In this document: piece by piece, positions 1 through 11,619 of the stretch
Numbering within the stretch: position 1 is the first letter of the stretch
How the letters are laid out: each line of letters starts with the position of its first letter
Assembly: GCA_001972305.1 (NCBI GenBank)
Contig: BDDD01002138.1
Location: 5,555 to 69,554, forward strand
Origin: Cephalotus follicularis
Taxonomy: Eukaryota > Streptophyta > Magnoliopsida > Oxalidales > Cephalotaceae
DNA: 64,000 nt
Direction of reading: 5' to 3'
Translations under genes and position numbers: made by a program
Notes under the pieces: model-generated
Told to the model about the DNA's origin: nothing
What the model saw: the letters and a program-made list of their open reading frames with translations, nothing else
Databases searched by the model: none

Positions 1-277
1 TGTATTTTGGATTATTTGTAACATGGGTTATATTGTTATCTCGTACTGTTCTATTTCACGCTCCGTTTTGGGCGATCGACAGTTATGTTTGGATTATTGG
101 GCATCACGTAGTATGGGATGCGTGATGCGTTTTTTTTTTAAATTCAGCTTGCTTAAGTTATTGCTTCCACTATTGAAGATTTTTAATTATTGGTATTTTT
201 GCATGAGCTGAATTATTATTGTTGATTGTCTTACCACTTTATATGTTGTCATGTTGTGGAAAACGGGGGGCGTGACA
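1..277 (+). mobile_element. 3' end of a gypsy-type LTR (fragment)
   Basis: The segment ends in AAAACGGGGGGCGTGACA, very like the end of the LTR at 60532-62992 (GAAAACGGGGTGTGACA) and of the solo LTR ending at 47366 (TTCGGGGTGTGACA). This GC-rich TGACA ending is common in plant Ty3-gypsy LTRs. The left part lies outside the window. Nothing coding is convincing in it; the short open frame inside has no recognisable domain. Family placement rests only on the terminal motif. Confidence 0.45.
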
Positions 278-289
278 CCTCTGCTCCCA

Positions 290-1301
290 GTAAATTGAGA
301 ATATGCTCATAGTTATTAGCTTAATTAATTCTTGGTCAGGAAAAAACCTATAAGGAAAAGTGTTCACATATATCGAGCAGCTAATTGCTTAAGATCTTAT
401 TTATATTTATACTATTGGGGTTTGATTTTATCTGTGCCCAGCATTATGCGATGGAAGGATTATACATGCACGTAACTACAATTTAAGTTTAAGGAATAAG
501 TCAAATTACTTAAGGGTCATTATCCATTGCTAGATTTCGATGGTGATCGATAGGATATCCAATATTGACTGATTATTAGTCTTAATTTAAATGAATTGAA
601 AGAGTTGTTCAATTCGGGTTTGCGATTAGAAGGCTCTAATGTGATTAGAATGGACTAATCGAAAAATAGAACGTGTTACGAATAAATCCTATGGTCAACG
701 TAATATTGATCATGAAGAGTGACATATAATACAAGTGTGAGAATTGAAGATCATAGAAAAACTTAATTAGGGTTTATTCATAAGTAAATTGCTGATGAGA
801 GTAGTTGTTATTATCCTTTATTGGATTAAGGATAACATGAGTCATGCTATTCTTATTATGTTTAAGTCTTTAACATAAGTAGGATTATAAATAAAGGGAG
901 TTAGGTTTACTGCATATAAGTGACATCTTCATCTTCTTAAGTGTTAAAGGAGATATTTTAAAAAGCTATCATAAAAGGGGACTAGCATTCTCTAAGCTGT
1001 TAGCCAAACCTATCTCCTATTCTATCTCCTTGGATCTTCAAGCCTTCCACTTGGTGTGTGCTTGTTAGAGGCAGCATATACTTTGTTGTTATTGATCCAG
1101 TTGAAGTTGATAGCTATTGAAAGGATTGGTGGAGTCATTTTCATAGGTTGCCACTTGTAAGTTCTCTTGACACTTGGTTTGTTTAAAGCTTTAATAAATC
1201 TACTCCTCCATCGAATGAACAAAGTAGATCTTGGACTTGGTATTTGGCCTAATTGTTTGTCTCTTTATTCTGCATCTTTTACAAGCTTTAATGGTTGTTT
1301 A
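290..1301 (+). mobile_element. Diverged copia LTR fragment (Copia-B type)
   Basis: A block around 510-570 (GGTCATTATCCATTGCTAG, then a TCGATGGTGATCGATAGGAT-like stretch) matches the block GGTCGTTATGCATTGCTAGA present in the LTRs at 3035-5296 and 28502-30119. A plausible TATA box (ATTATAAATAAAGGG) lies near 885-899, in the right place for the U3/R border. No TG start was found, so the left end is missing or too diverged. No gene is seen. Confidence 0.5.
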
Positions 1302-2866
1302 AGTGTTAAATGCCATGATAAATCAATCCTAACACTTTACTCCTTTACTTTTTTTCAAAACGCTATCTTACTTCCATGCACTTGAGTAGCAAAGGGTATG
1401 CTACCTCCATAATGTCTACACCAAGAGAGAAGCAAGAGATCAAGGGAGAGAGCAAGAGAAATTTCAACCAAGAGCTTAGACAACAACACCAAAGAATGCT
1501 AGTTCTTATTAGATGCCTCTTTGCCTTAGCATGTGAAACCCTTAACCCTTTGATTCCCATATCACTTAGTATTTATACTAAGCGATAAGTCAAGCTTTAC
1601 TACCTCCTTTATGACTTAGTCAAAGGTTGTAAACAAATGGGAATGGTCAACATGATTAATCCCATTAATCATGTAGTACATTTAATTACACTAATCCTAT
1701 TAGAATAATTAATTAGGGATAATCTCTAATTAAATTCTCTCTCTGCTTGTCTTACATTCTCATACTCGTATTGAGTGTAACTCTATGTATTCATAATTAT
1801 GTTGGCCGTAGGATTAGTCGTATCACTTACGATTCTTCGATTAATCATTTCTAATCCCATTAGAAACTTCTAATCTAAAAAATGAATTAAACCATTATTT
1901 TAATTATTTATTAAACGAGATTAATAATCAATTAATCTTGATGATCCTACTAATCAACATCTAGCAATACATATTGACCCCCAGGTAATATTAATTAACC
2001 TTGAATATTGAACTACAATTTATGTATACGTATAATCCCTTTATCGACAATACTTGAATTAAACTCAGGGCACGTACAATGTCAAGCCCAAATTATTTAA
2101 TTCATGTAAATTGGTATCTCTAAGTAATCAGCCATCATGATCAAATTAGAAAACCCTTTCTAATTCTCCGATCTTTGATAGTGGAAACCGCTTCCCAATA
2201 CCGCTTTATCATGGCCAAGAAACCTTAAGCATGCTCTCCCTTTACTGGAGCGATAGAATCCATGTTGTTCACTCACATATCTTCATGCATAATTTTCCAT
2301 GTCCAACTAATACAAATAAACTTTCCGTGGTTAGGGTACATATTTAAGTATCATTAAGACACTATATCTTATACACAAGATATCAAATAGTGTCAGCTCA
2401 GGTCCAAGGACCACTTACACAACTACAATACAAGAAGCTTGTTTTGACATGTATGTAAAACTCCATACAAGACTTCTTTCTTCGAGTCACTTCAGTGAAC
2501 TCATAATATAATGAGCACCTATGAGCATGTCATAGAGTCACTACATGATGAGTTGTGTGATCAGTCAATCTCTTCAACGAGCTGTCATACAACATGCTAG
2601 TCTAACTGGATTATACATGTCTCATGTGTGTAATCCCATGACTAAGAAGATTCTAGAATAAAGTTTTTAGATGTGCTAAGTCTTATAGCATGGTCTTAGT
2701 CATCATATTTTATTCTATAGACATTATACACACACACACACACACACACACAAATAAATCAACAATTTGTCAATGATTTATTAAGAACATCTTTAATTGA
2801 GTATTAATGTATTACATGCTAGGGTATATTACAAGATAACTTGGCTTACATGACTTATCTCTAACA
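1302..2866 (-). mobile_element. Copia LTR, minus orientation (probable solo LTR)
   Basis: The right end reads ATCTCTAACA, the complement of TGTTAGAGAT, which is how the LTRs at 3035, 28502 and 35598 begin. The conserved block ATTACCTGGGGGTC is present in reverse complement at about 1975-1990. A minus-strand TATA box (AGTATAAATACTAAG) lies at about 1566-1580. The left end at about 1302 (TGTTAAATGCCATG) is inferred from similarity to the other LTR ends; no clear target-site duplication was found. A (CA)n run lies inside at about 2726-2751. Confidence 0.5.
2726..2751. repeat. (CA)n microsatellite
   Basis: About 13 uninterrupted AC/CA dinucleotides inside the minus-strand copia LTR. Confidence 0.9.
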
Positions 2867-3034
2867 GACATAGCACATGAGTTTTGTGTTATATCAAGCA
2901 TACTCATTTTTGTTATGGAATAAATGATAGTTAGGTGCGATAGACTCAGCTAATAAGAATTCATCACCTTACTAACAAACATGTTAGTTTCATGGATGCA
3001 TCGGCGTAGCAGAGGGGGTTTGTGGGGTGCTGAG
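2867..3034. other. Unassigned spacer between two LTRs
   Basis: No open frame or motif of note. Its last five bases (CTGAG) are the left copy of the target-site duplication of the solo LTR that follows. It may belong to the DNA into which the flanking LTRs inserted, possibly the LTR of Tat-1, but nothing shows this directly. Confidence 0.4.
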
Positions 3035-3620
3035 TGTTAGAGATAAAGTCCTGCAAGCCAGTGTTGAGCTTGTATTTACTATATCTTATATAAACGATTT
3101 ATAAAGTCAATAAAGATGTTTATGTTTTATCAATGACTATGAGTTCATTTCTTTAATACATATGAGTTCATTTATTTAATACATGATTAATGAATGTCTT
3201 GGAATAAAGTTAGAGAACCAAGTTCATGATGAGATCATGATGTGAGAGTTGGAATCTCGGCATACTTTATTTCGAATCTTCCTGGTCATAGGATTGACAC
3301 TCAAGGCATGATCAATCCGGATAGACCAGCACGTACTATCATATCGATAAGTAGAGGGTGAATGATCTCACACTCACTAGCATGGACTATGCTATGACAA
3401 CTACGTGGGTGCTTCTTAATTAATGAGTTCACTGAAGGTGATCGTTGATTGAATATTTGTATGGAGTTTTACTTACATGCCAGACAGAATTCTAGTTTTA
3501 TAGCAGTGCATGTGGTCCTTGGACATGAGCCGTCACTGGATGTCTTGTGCATAGGGTACTGTGTTTTGATGATGCTTAAATACATATTCTATGAAGTGTA
3601 TACAGGCATTAGTTGGACAT

Positions 3621-4612
3621 AGTACGCTTATGTATGGAGGCATTTGAACATTTGAACGCGCAACAATGAATCTATTGCTTCTAGTCAAAGAAGATTATGC
3701 TCAAGATGATTTTCTTTAGCAATTAAGCGCCTGGCCAGACTAGCCACGATATCAAGAGTGTGATATTATTGGTTGAATGTTAGAGGGGCACCTCTAATAT
3801 TATTTAGGCTAATGAAAGATAGTCACGAGACTGAATATTAAATTATTGGGGTCTTACATAATCCGTACCCTAGATTTAATCAGAGCATTGTCAATGGAGG
3901 GACTATACGTGCATGTACCTGTAAATAGTGGTTCGCAGGTAATTCATATTACCCGGGGATCGTTATGCATTGCTAGATGTCAATGTCAACCAGTAGGATG
4001 CCCGAGATTAAATTAATAAATTAATCTTGGAAGAAAAGAATTAAAAGAGTTTTAATTCGAAAAATTCTAAAGAATATTTTTTTATGTGATAATAAATATT
4101 TAATTGGATAATTGTGAGTACGCTTATGTATGGAGGCATGTGAACGCGCAACAATGAATCCATTGCTTCTAGTCAAAGAAGATTATGCTCAAGATTATTT
4201 TCTTTAGCAATTAAGTGCATGGCCAGGCTAATTACGATATCAAGAGTGCGATATTATTGGTTGAATGTTAGAGGGGCACCTCTAATATTATTTAGGCTAA
4301 TGAAAGATAGTCACGGGTCTGAATATTAAATTATTGGGGTCTGACATAATCCGTACCCTATATTTAATCAGAGCATTGTTAATGGAGGGACTATACGTGC
4401 ATGTACCTGTAAATAGTGGTTCACAGATAATTCATATTACCTGGGGGTCGTTATGCATTGCTAGATGTCGATGTCGACCAGTAGGATGCCCGAGATTAAA
4501 TTGATAAATTAATCTTGGAAGAAAAGAATTAAAAGAGTTTTAATTCGAAAAATTCTAGAGAATATTTTTTATGTGATAATAAATATTTAATTGGATAATT
4601 GTGAGTGTCACG
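3621..4612 (+). repeat. 496-bp tandem duplication inside the solo LTR
   Basis: The phrase AGTACGCTTATGTATGGAGG begins at 3621 and again at 4117, a period of 496 bp. The first unit ends GGATAATTGTG directly before the second starts. Both units carry the conserved GTCGTTATGCATTGCTAG block. Related LTRs at 28502 and 35598 have one copy, so the duplication is private to this copy or its close kin. Confidence 0.9.
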
Positions 4613-5218
4613 ATTTAATCCTACGGCCAGCGTAATACTGAACCCATAGGGTCACACACAATACAACTTGATATTTCCAACACATTATGAGAGAAGAAAT
4701 AATTAGGATAATTATTTGCTAATTAAAATTAATGAGATTAATTATCCTTAATGAGATTAAGGAAAGTAAAAGTCTAAAAGGAAAGGAAGTCCTTTTAAGG
4801 AAGAGGGCTGGATATATATAAGGAGACTTGGAGATTGTGTTTAACAAGATATTGTCTAGCAGCAATTTGAAAAACATGTTTTTCTCTAAACCCTAGTCGC
4901 CCTCTCTATTTCCCTCATAACACAAAAACCAGAAAATCAAGAGTTGAAGCTTGAGAAGCTTGGTATTGGCAATTGACGCTTGGTGTGGATACCTTGGAGG
5001 CCTTCTGCACTTGAAGGCTACAACCGTTTCAAAGAAACAAAGGACTTGTGCTTTTGGAAGCAAGAAGACGCAAAGGAAGAAGGAAGGAGCCACTCCAATC
5101 ATGTGAGTAATTTCGCCTGCTCCTCCTTATTGATATATGTATATCTAACTGTATATGTATGCTCAAAAAGATCCTGCAAAAGACTCATATGTCTTGATAA
5201 TCATGAGATGATAACACA

Positions 5219-5242
5219 ATATATATATATATATATATATAT
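5219..5242. repeat. (TA)n microsatellite
   Basis: An AT dinucleotide run near the 3' end of the solo LTR; the related LTR at about 30055-30066 has only a short version. Confidence 0.85.
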
Positions 5243-5335
5243 TATGGTTGTTTGCATCTAGATATTTTATTGTTTGATCGCCATAAGGTTCCAACACTAA
5301 GTACCCCAAACTTCTCAAAAATTCATTTAATATAT

Positions 5336-5685
5336 AGGAAAAAAATATAATTTAGTCCCTGATGTTTGGTATGAGAGACACTTTAATCTCTCTATTATGA
5401 CAAATGACATGTTAGTCTCTCTCAGTAAACGGAGTAAAAAGTCAAGTAAATACAATGACTTAAGTGTTTGGTCAATACTCATATTTAGTGACATTGTATC
5501 TTTATTATCAAATGTCAAGGACTAATTTGTCTTTTACCCTAATAGAATTGTTAACGATCAATAAATGGAGGGACTAATGTGTCCAATCGGCGCTCATAGT
5601 CAGGGACTAACATACCATTTGTCATAATAGAGGGACTAAAGTGTCTCTGACACCAAATATCATGGACTAAATTGTATTTTTTTCC
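5336..5685. mobile_element. MULE-like MITE with long inverted ends
   Basis: The two ends are inverted copies over roughly 85-100 bp. The left end begins GGAAAAAAATATAATTTAGT; the reverse complement of the right end begins GGAAAAAAATACAATTTAGT. Inside are GGGACTAA-type repeats common in plant Mutator-like MITEs. It is flanked by TTTAATATAT at 5326-5335 and 5686-5695, a 10-bp direct repeat fitting the 9-11 bp duplications of that superfamily. At about 350 bp it has no room for a transposase, so it is non-autonomous. Confidence 0.8.
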
Positions 5686-5695
5686 TTTAATATAT

Positions 5696-7310
5696 TCATT
5701 GATATCTGATTGGTTTGAAAATTTGTGCGAATCATCTATATTAATAGACTACCAAATATAATGGTTGAATTTCAAAAATAGTAATCTCAGGCATCTAACT
5801 TGATGATTATACACCTAAGTTAGGTGTATTAACAATATATATGTGTTAAGCTCAAGCCCTATGGGAAAAACCTATTTGTATTCTCAATGAACCTTACTTA
5901 AAGGCATAGTCACCTTAGTTAGATGACTTGTAATTAAATTTTAGAAATCCAACCATTGGATTTGATGACTGATATGTCTAGATCATACATATAAAATTTC
6001 AAGTGAATTGAATAAATCTAACTTTTTAGACTGTACATAAAATGTTTAGACGTTCTATAATTTACTCAATCACAACAACATATTAGCTTATCCAATGAAA
6101 TATGTATAGATATTCGATCGGTTAGAAAAATTTCTTTAGTGATTTATATTGATAGATGTTTTATGGCAAAATTTGCTCCTATAAACGATATAAGAATATG
6201 GGTGTGCCAGGGAGAAATCCCCCAATTTGTAAGTGCGTTAATCAAGCGAAGTGAAGAAGACCATAATCTTCTTTTGGTTCTAAACCCCTGATACTTAGTA
6301 TCAATAGGTATGAATTGTTATGGTAAAGTGGAAGGATGTTTAAATGGATTTCATGGAATTGAAGTGAAAATAGACTTGAGAAAATTCTAACAATTAATAA
6401 CTACTCCTAAGTAAATTAAGTGCATGACAGAAATTGATAAATATAAGGAAATTGCAATAATCACGTTAGTGATGTTGGCTAGGGACCTTTTACAATGAGT
6501 GTTTACAGACATATTTATAGGTTTACAAGATAACTACTGGATAACCCTATCTGCTTAAATTTGAATAATTCATATCAAACACTTAACTGATAAATTTGAA
6601 TCCAAAAACATAACCGTTCCCTCTAGATCTTTAAGTAACCATATCTTATTTGAAAGGAGTCATTAGACTTCATGAATAACTCGACATCTTACTTGGATTA
6701 TTTCACGCAAGTATCAAGTATAAGACCTGAATTCACAATCATGAAACGGTCAAGATTCTTATAATTTTTCACGATCTTGTATAAAATACAAGTGTTTAAT
6801 TCGGGTGTCAACAATGTCCCTCATATCATGTTATATAATCTTATAATATGATGTGCTTGCCCAAATACAATCAAATGTTTGTCAGTCTTTAACATATTTT
6901 GACCGAAGCTACATGGCAGAGTTATCCATAGTTCATATTATTTTTCTTCATTTGACTAGAATAATATCAAAACTATATCTTTAAGAGAACGTACGATGAC
7001 GTCGTAGTGTCCTATTAGAAGTAATGCACTATAGAAATACACTTGCTTTTCAGTGCCCAAAATAAATGGACTTCAAAATGGTTTAGGAGAGTGGGAAAAA
7101 GAAAGTCTCCCATTAGGCAACTAATCCCATCACTATATGTTTCAAATTTCGATAACCGCCTAAAACTCAAAAGGCTTCCGTAACCGCTCAAAACCCAAAA
7201 ATTTTATAGGTTTACTTTACCTCAAAAACTCTTCTTTATTTTTTTCTTTGGTATCTTCACTCTTTGCGAAAATACACATCTCTTCTTTTCTTCTTTTTTA
7301 ACCACATCAA
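5696..7310. other. Non-coding AT-rich stretch, probable 3' region of Tat-1
   Basis: No gene is supported here. By position it should hold the 3' LTR side of the minus-strand Tat-1 element and the upstream region of its antisense ORF. A short C-rich run (AAATCCCCCAATTTG, about 6212-6226) would be a polypurine tract on the minus strand but is weak evidence. TTTTATAGG near 7203-7212 could be a TATA box for the antisense gene. LTR borders were not found. Confidence 0.35.
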
Positions 7311-9212
7311 TGGAAGATCCAAGCTCTCTCAATCTTTCTTCTTTGTCCACTGCTAATCCTTCCAATTGACATCTCTCCAGTGACACAGAAGTCACACGCT
7401 CTCGGCCAAAGAAGAACGTGAATGACATGAAAGGAAAAACATATGAAAAAGGCAAGGGTAAACAAGAGACCAAATATGGAGCACTTAGTTCACAAAATGA
7501 AGATTATGACGTTCCAATCAACCGAATCAATGCCTTGAAACACCTGTCTGAGGATCCTGTAAGTTTTCTGTTTTACTCTGATCCAGCTTTCTTAGCTCCC
7601 GTTTGAGGACCTACTTGTGTTCGATTCCCTTCTGTTCACTTGCTTAAATTCATTTCCACTGTGACTGATGAAGTTTTGTTGTTCAAGACTGGTCTTAGCA
7701 TCCACTTTGTCAATTATGATAAACCATTTAGGACTTGGCCAATTAGGAACAATAGTTTTAATGAATGGATTGGCTAAATAGAAAAAAAAAATATAAGGGC
7801 CAATGGAAAAAACAAGGTCTTCTAGTATTGATAAATTTTGCAAAAAACTTAGTCACAGTAGACAATAAATTACTGTCAGCAGAATTGTTATTTTGGTCCA
7901 CATTCCACAATGTTTTTCATTTTCCATGTGGTCTCATGACTGTTGCCCACTTTGATTTAACGGTCATGTTCAATTTGCATATTCCTAGAAGTAAACCAAT
8001 CAATGGTCTACTCGATGAAGTCCCAAGCATTCTCTTTGGTTAAAAGAAAATGCATATTCAAGTTTTCAAAAAACTTATTGCTCAAAAACAAAAAAACTAA
8101 AAACAAGAATACATGGCCTTTTTTGTTGATATTCTTATGCTAATATATCTTCTGTGTCCGTTCATGTCAAGTTACACAAGACCACTTAACAGTTGTTTTT
8201 GCCTTGGCCGAGGGTTAAATCCTTGATTTGAGTTCATACCTCCTTGCTTTGCTTTACAGATGTTTATATGATTTGAATTTTCAAATGAAAAATAACAAAG
8301 TGAATGCCAGTGTTAATTGTGGAGGACCGGTGTGGATGCTACAAATTTGGTTGCATGCATACTTTCCAAAATTAGGATATACTGAACTCCAAAAATTTGT
8401 CATCCACAATCAATTCCTTAATCATGGTGAACAATTTAGCTTTGTCCCAGTAACTCCTGATTACAAATCACTCACGAATCTTTTTTCCTTCTTTTATCAT
8501 GTTCGTGATTGTGAAAAGGGTCTTTTCTTTCCATTTTCTGAATGAAAATATAGTCAACATATTTTCAAACAACTTCCAAATGACTTTCCTCATCTTTCTT
8601 CCAACGATCAACAATCTTTCCTTGAACTTTGGGCATGCCTTTTGGTGTGTAGAGATTTAGATTTCATGATCGTATATTCTAGTAACAATAACAAGTGTGG
8701 CGTTGAAAGCTACAATCCATAATTTTGTGCCACACAATTTGGTCTCACTCAATCAGTCCCAATCCCTTAATTCTTTACCTTGAATGATGAATTCACCACT
8801 CGATTAGTCTTTGAAGATGTCTTCTATATTGGTCTGGTGCAAGAAATTAAAGAGGAATTATTTAAAGAATACAAGGCGACCTTTACCTTTTTTTTTGAAG
8901 ATTTTCCTGTGGTGACACCCTTGTTTGCGAAATGGTGGAATAAATATGTCGTCCGAATGTTTCCCCTTGTCGATGAGAAGGAAATTGTTGATAGCTTTCT
9001 TTTGAGTCAACACTGAAAAAAACTGATGGTCGTACTTCTGTGCAGGGATTTGGTTCCAAACATACTCAGGCTCAGACAGGTAAGCTCTATAACTCTATCC
9101 AAAAATTTGAAAACTTTTACGGTCTTAAGTATAATCCCTTATACATAGACCAATTAGAGAGAAAGAGGCAGTCCAAAATGTCTTAAATATATTCCTATGA
9201 TCTTAGACATAA
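7311..9212 (+). pseudogene. Tat-1 antisense ORF, plant mobile domain part
   Basis: Translated pieces carry hallmarks of the plant mobile domain family: FRTWP, FWSTFHNVFHFPCGLMT (about 7891-7941), YRCLYDL and GGPVWMLQIWLHAYFP (about 8320-8370). Host proteins of this family act in nucleus-linked silencing and development; Tat-lineage retrotransposons are known to carry captured copies as an antisense gene near the 3' end, as here. The reading begins near 7311 (MEDPSSLNLSS). A canonical splice donor (CAG then GTAAGC) lies at 9080. The coding is fossil and broken in many places. A former host gene is the alternative, but convergence with the Tat integrase at about 21.7 kb favours an element gene. 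Confidence 0.65.
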
Positions 9213-10083
9213 TGTGACACCCCGAATCCGTAAGGGGTCCCGAGACATCACTAACATCAGATAAATCACTTAATCCATGAGTTGGGTACTAATTAAAGCC
9301 TACTCTATACAGCGAAAAACCATGCAGTCTTAAAACTTTAATACACGTGCATGTATCCATTAAAATTTCTTGTACATTAATGCAATACATACCATAAGAA
9401 TCCATATCCTCCTTACAACTCAATACAAATACATTAAAACATAAAAACCATGAGATAACAACATCCTTGCATTCAGGCTCCATATATCTGTACTGTCACT
9501 CATCCTTTTGCCCGTGACTACTGCCACTAGCCCCTGATACATCTGTGCCTGAACACATAAAGATACCCCATCCTGAAAGATGGGTTAGGCTAAAGGCCTC
9601 GCAGAAACTTAACCCTTATGTTGATGATATGAACATATATCACATTTATCAATGCATGTCATGGCAATATGCGTAAACAATTTCGGTTAACGAATCCATA
9701 TATACAGCTATCTCATACCAGCATATATATACACTGTTAACCCGATCATACACTCCTATCCATCCATCTATCAGACAATCGAGTGGTTAACTAGATATAT
9801 ACATTGTCCCATACCAGCATATATAAGTAGTTAACCAAACAATCAATATCTATAAGTCTAAACCCCCATGAAGGTGACACTCTGCTCAAGGTTTAGAACA
9901 TCCAGTTGCCTACTGTATATGGTAAGTCCAACTAGAACTAATTGCCTATAGGTAGCTCTATAGGTACTAAACTAGTTACAGATTCACTTAATCAATCATA
10001 TCAATCAACCAGTCACTTTCAGTAAATAAAAAAAAAAACAAAAATAAAAAAAAAGGAAAAAAAAAAAAAAAAAGGAAAAATAA

Positions 10084-10126
<43 letters not shown>

Positions 10127-10311
10127 AAAAAAAAAAAAAACAAGAAAGAGACAAAAAAAAATAGAAAAATAAAAATAAAAATAAAACAAAAAAGAGACAA
10201 AAAACAAAAAAAAGAAAAAAAAAAAAATAAAGAAAAAGGAAAAAAAATAAAGAAAAGTAACAAAACAAAAAAAAATACTACAAAAAACACTAAATTAATA
10301 ACAAAAAATAA

Positions 10312-10351
<40 letters not shown>

Positions 10352-10419
10352 AAACAAATATAAAAAAAGAAAAGAAAAAAAACAAAAAAAAAAAAATGAT
10401 ATAAAAAAAATAACGAAAA

Positions 10420-10451
<32 letters not shown>

Positions 10452-11428
10452 TAAAAAAAAAAAAATAAGCAAAAAAGAAAAAACAATAAGAATAAGAAAC
10501 AACGATTAAGAAAAAAAGAAAAAAAAATAAATTAAAAAAAAAACAAAAAAGGAAAAAAATAAGATTAAGAAAAATAAAAAAAAAAAAAAATGACAACAAA
10601 AAAAAAAAAGAAAAAAAAAAAAAACAAAAACAGAAAAAAAAAAAAAAACAATTCAAAAAAAAAAAAAAAAAAAGAAAATAAAAAAAAAAAAATACAAACA
10701 AAGAAAAAAAAAAAAAAAAATAAAAAGAAAAAATCAAAACAAAACAAAATAAAAAATAAAAATATTAAAAAAAATAATTAAAAAAAAGTTTATTAAATAA
10801 AAAAAAAAAAATTAAAAATTCAAAACAAATAAATAAAAACATAAAAAAAAAAAAACAATAAAAAACTAAAAAAAAAAAAAAAAAATAAAAACAAAAAAAA
10901 AAGAACTAACAATAAAAAAAAATAAATAAATAAAAAAAAAAAAATAAAAAAAAAAAAAATAAGAAAAAAAAAGTATAAAAAAAAGAATAAAAAAATAAAA
11001 AAGGTAAAAAATAAAGAAAAGAAAGAAAGAAAAAAAAAAAATAAAAAGCAAAAAAAAAATCAAAAATAAATCAAAAAAATAATAAAACAAAAAAAAAACC
11101 AAAACAATAAAAAATAAAAAAAAAACAATAAAAATGAGTAAAAAATGAATAAAAAAGAGAGAAAGAAAGAGAAACGGCAGAGAGAGAAAATGGAAAGAAA
11201 AATGAATATGTTCTATAAGTTTCAATTCTATTTATAGGCTCTTAACTCAAACAACCCCCATGCAGTATCAATACAGTAAACAGTCATACATTCAATCCAT
11301 AAGAGTATTGGAAATACTCAACTCCACAAATATCTATATGCACAATAATTTCTATAATATCACTAATTACCATGCCATGTGACGCAATAAATGCTAAAAC
11401 GGACAGGGGGATGTTTTGGGGAGTTACA
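9213..11428 (-). mobile_element. 3' LTR of the gypsy element
   Basis: The sequence at 11197-11428 (CTATTTATAGGCTC, CCCCATGCAGTATCAATACAG, GGGGGATGTTTTGGGGAGTTACA) is repeated at about 12945-13190, which identifies the start of the LTR on the minus strand. The other LTR end, GTGTCACA in minus reading, is at 9213. The TATA-like CTATTTATAG lies near 11230. Most of its middle is a 1.15-kb A-rich tract. Confidence 0.75.
10020..11175. repeat. 1.15-kb A-rich low-complexity tract
   Basis: The plus strand is overwhelmingly A, broken by single T, G or C bases and short AAAT/AAAG words. Long phenylalanine-rich open frames on the minus strand here are products of the composition and are not genes. It lies inside the 3' LTR of the gypsy element. 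Confidence 0.95.
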
Positions 11429-11619
11429 TTCTCCCATCCTTAAAAAGAATATGTCTTCAGATTCTCTGTCCATAACAATATTTGTATCCATATTCATTCT
11501 CATACCTCTCTGTGCAGTACTCGAGTCTATAAAAGTCCCTATAGCCATGTTATACCAATGACCTTGTCCTAAAATAGGCTTTTTCCCCCTCGTCTGAACT
11601 GTCCCTCTAGAAAAACTAG

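Larger units (their letters stand above)
3035..5296 (+). mobile_element. Solo LTR, Copia-B family
   Basis: It begins TGTTAGAGATAAAGTCCTGC and ends AAGGTTCCAACA, matching the LTRs of the element at 28502-36204. It is flanked by CTGAG (3030-3034) and CTAAG (5297-5301), a 5-bp target-site duplication with one mismatch. No primer site or coding sequence follows, so it is a solo LTR formed by recombination between two LTRs. A TATA box (GGATATATATAAGGAG) lies near 4810-4825. It holds an internal tandem duplication (3621-4612). Long LTRs of this kind suit the Angela/Tork side of Ty1-copia, which is inference. Confidence 0.85.

Noticed and set aside
6212-6226. C-rich run as the polypurine tract and LTR border of Tat-1
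   Set aside because: A suggestive run, but no TG/CA border or matching second LTR is in the window, so no LTR was annotated.
7311-9212. Plant mobile domain sequence as a free-standing host gene
   Set aside because: Convergence with the Tat integrase end and the known habit of Tat elements to carry such antisense genes make an element gene more likely. A host origin before capture remains probable.
9988-10781. Long phenylalanine-rich (minus) and lysine-rich (plus) open frames
   Set aside because: They arise from the A-rich low-complexity tract, have no domain or biased codon structure, and lie inside an LTR.
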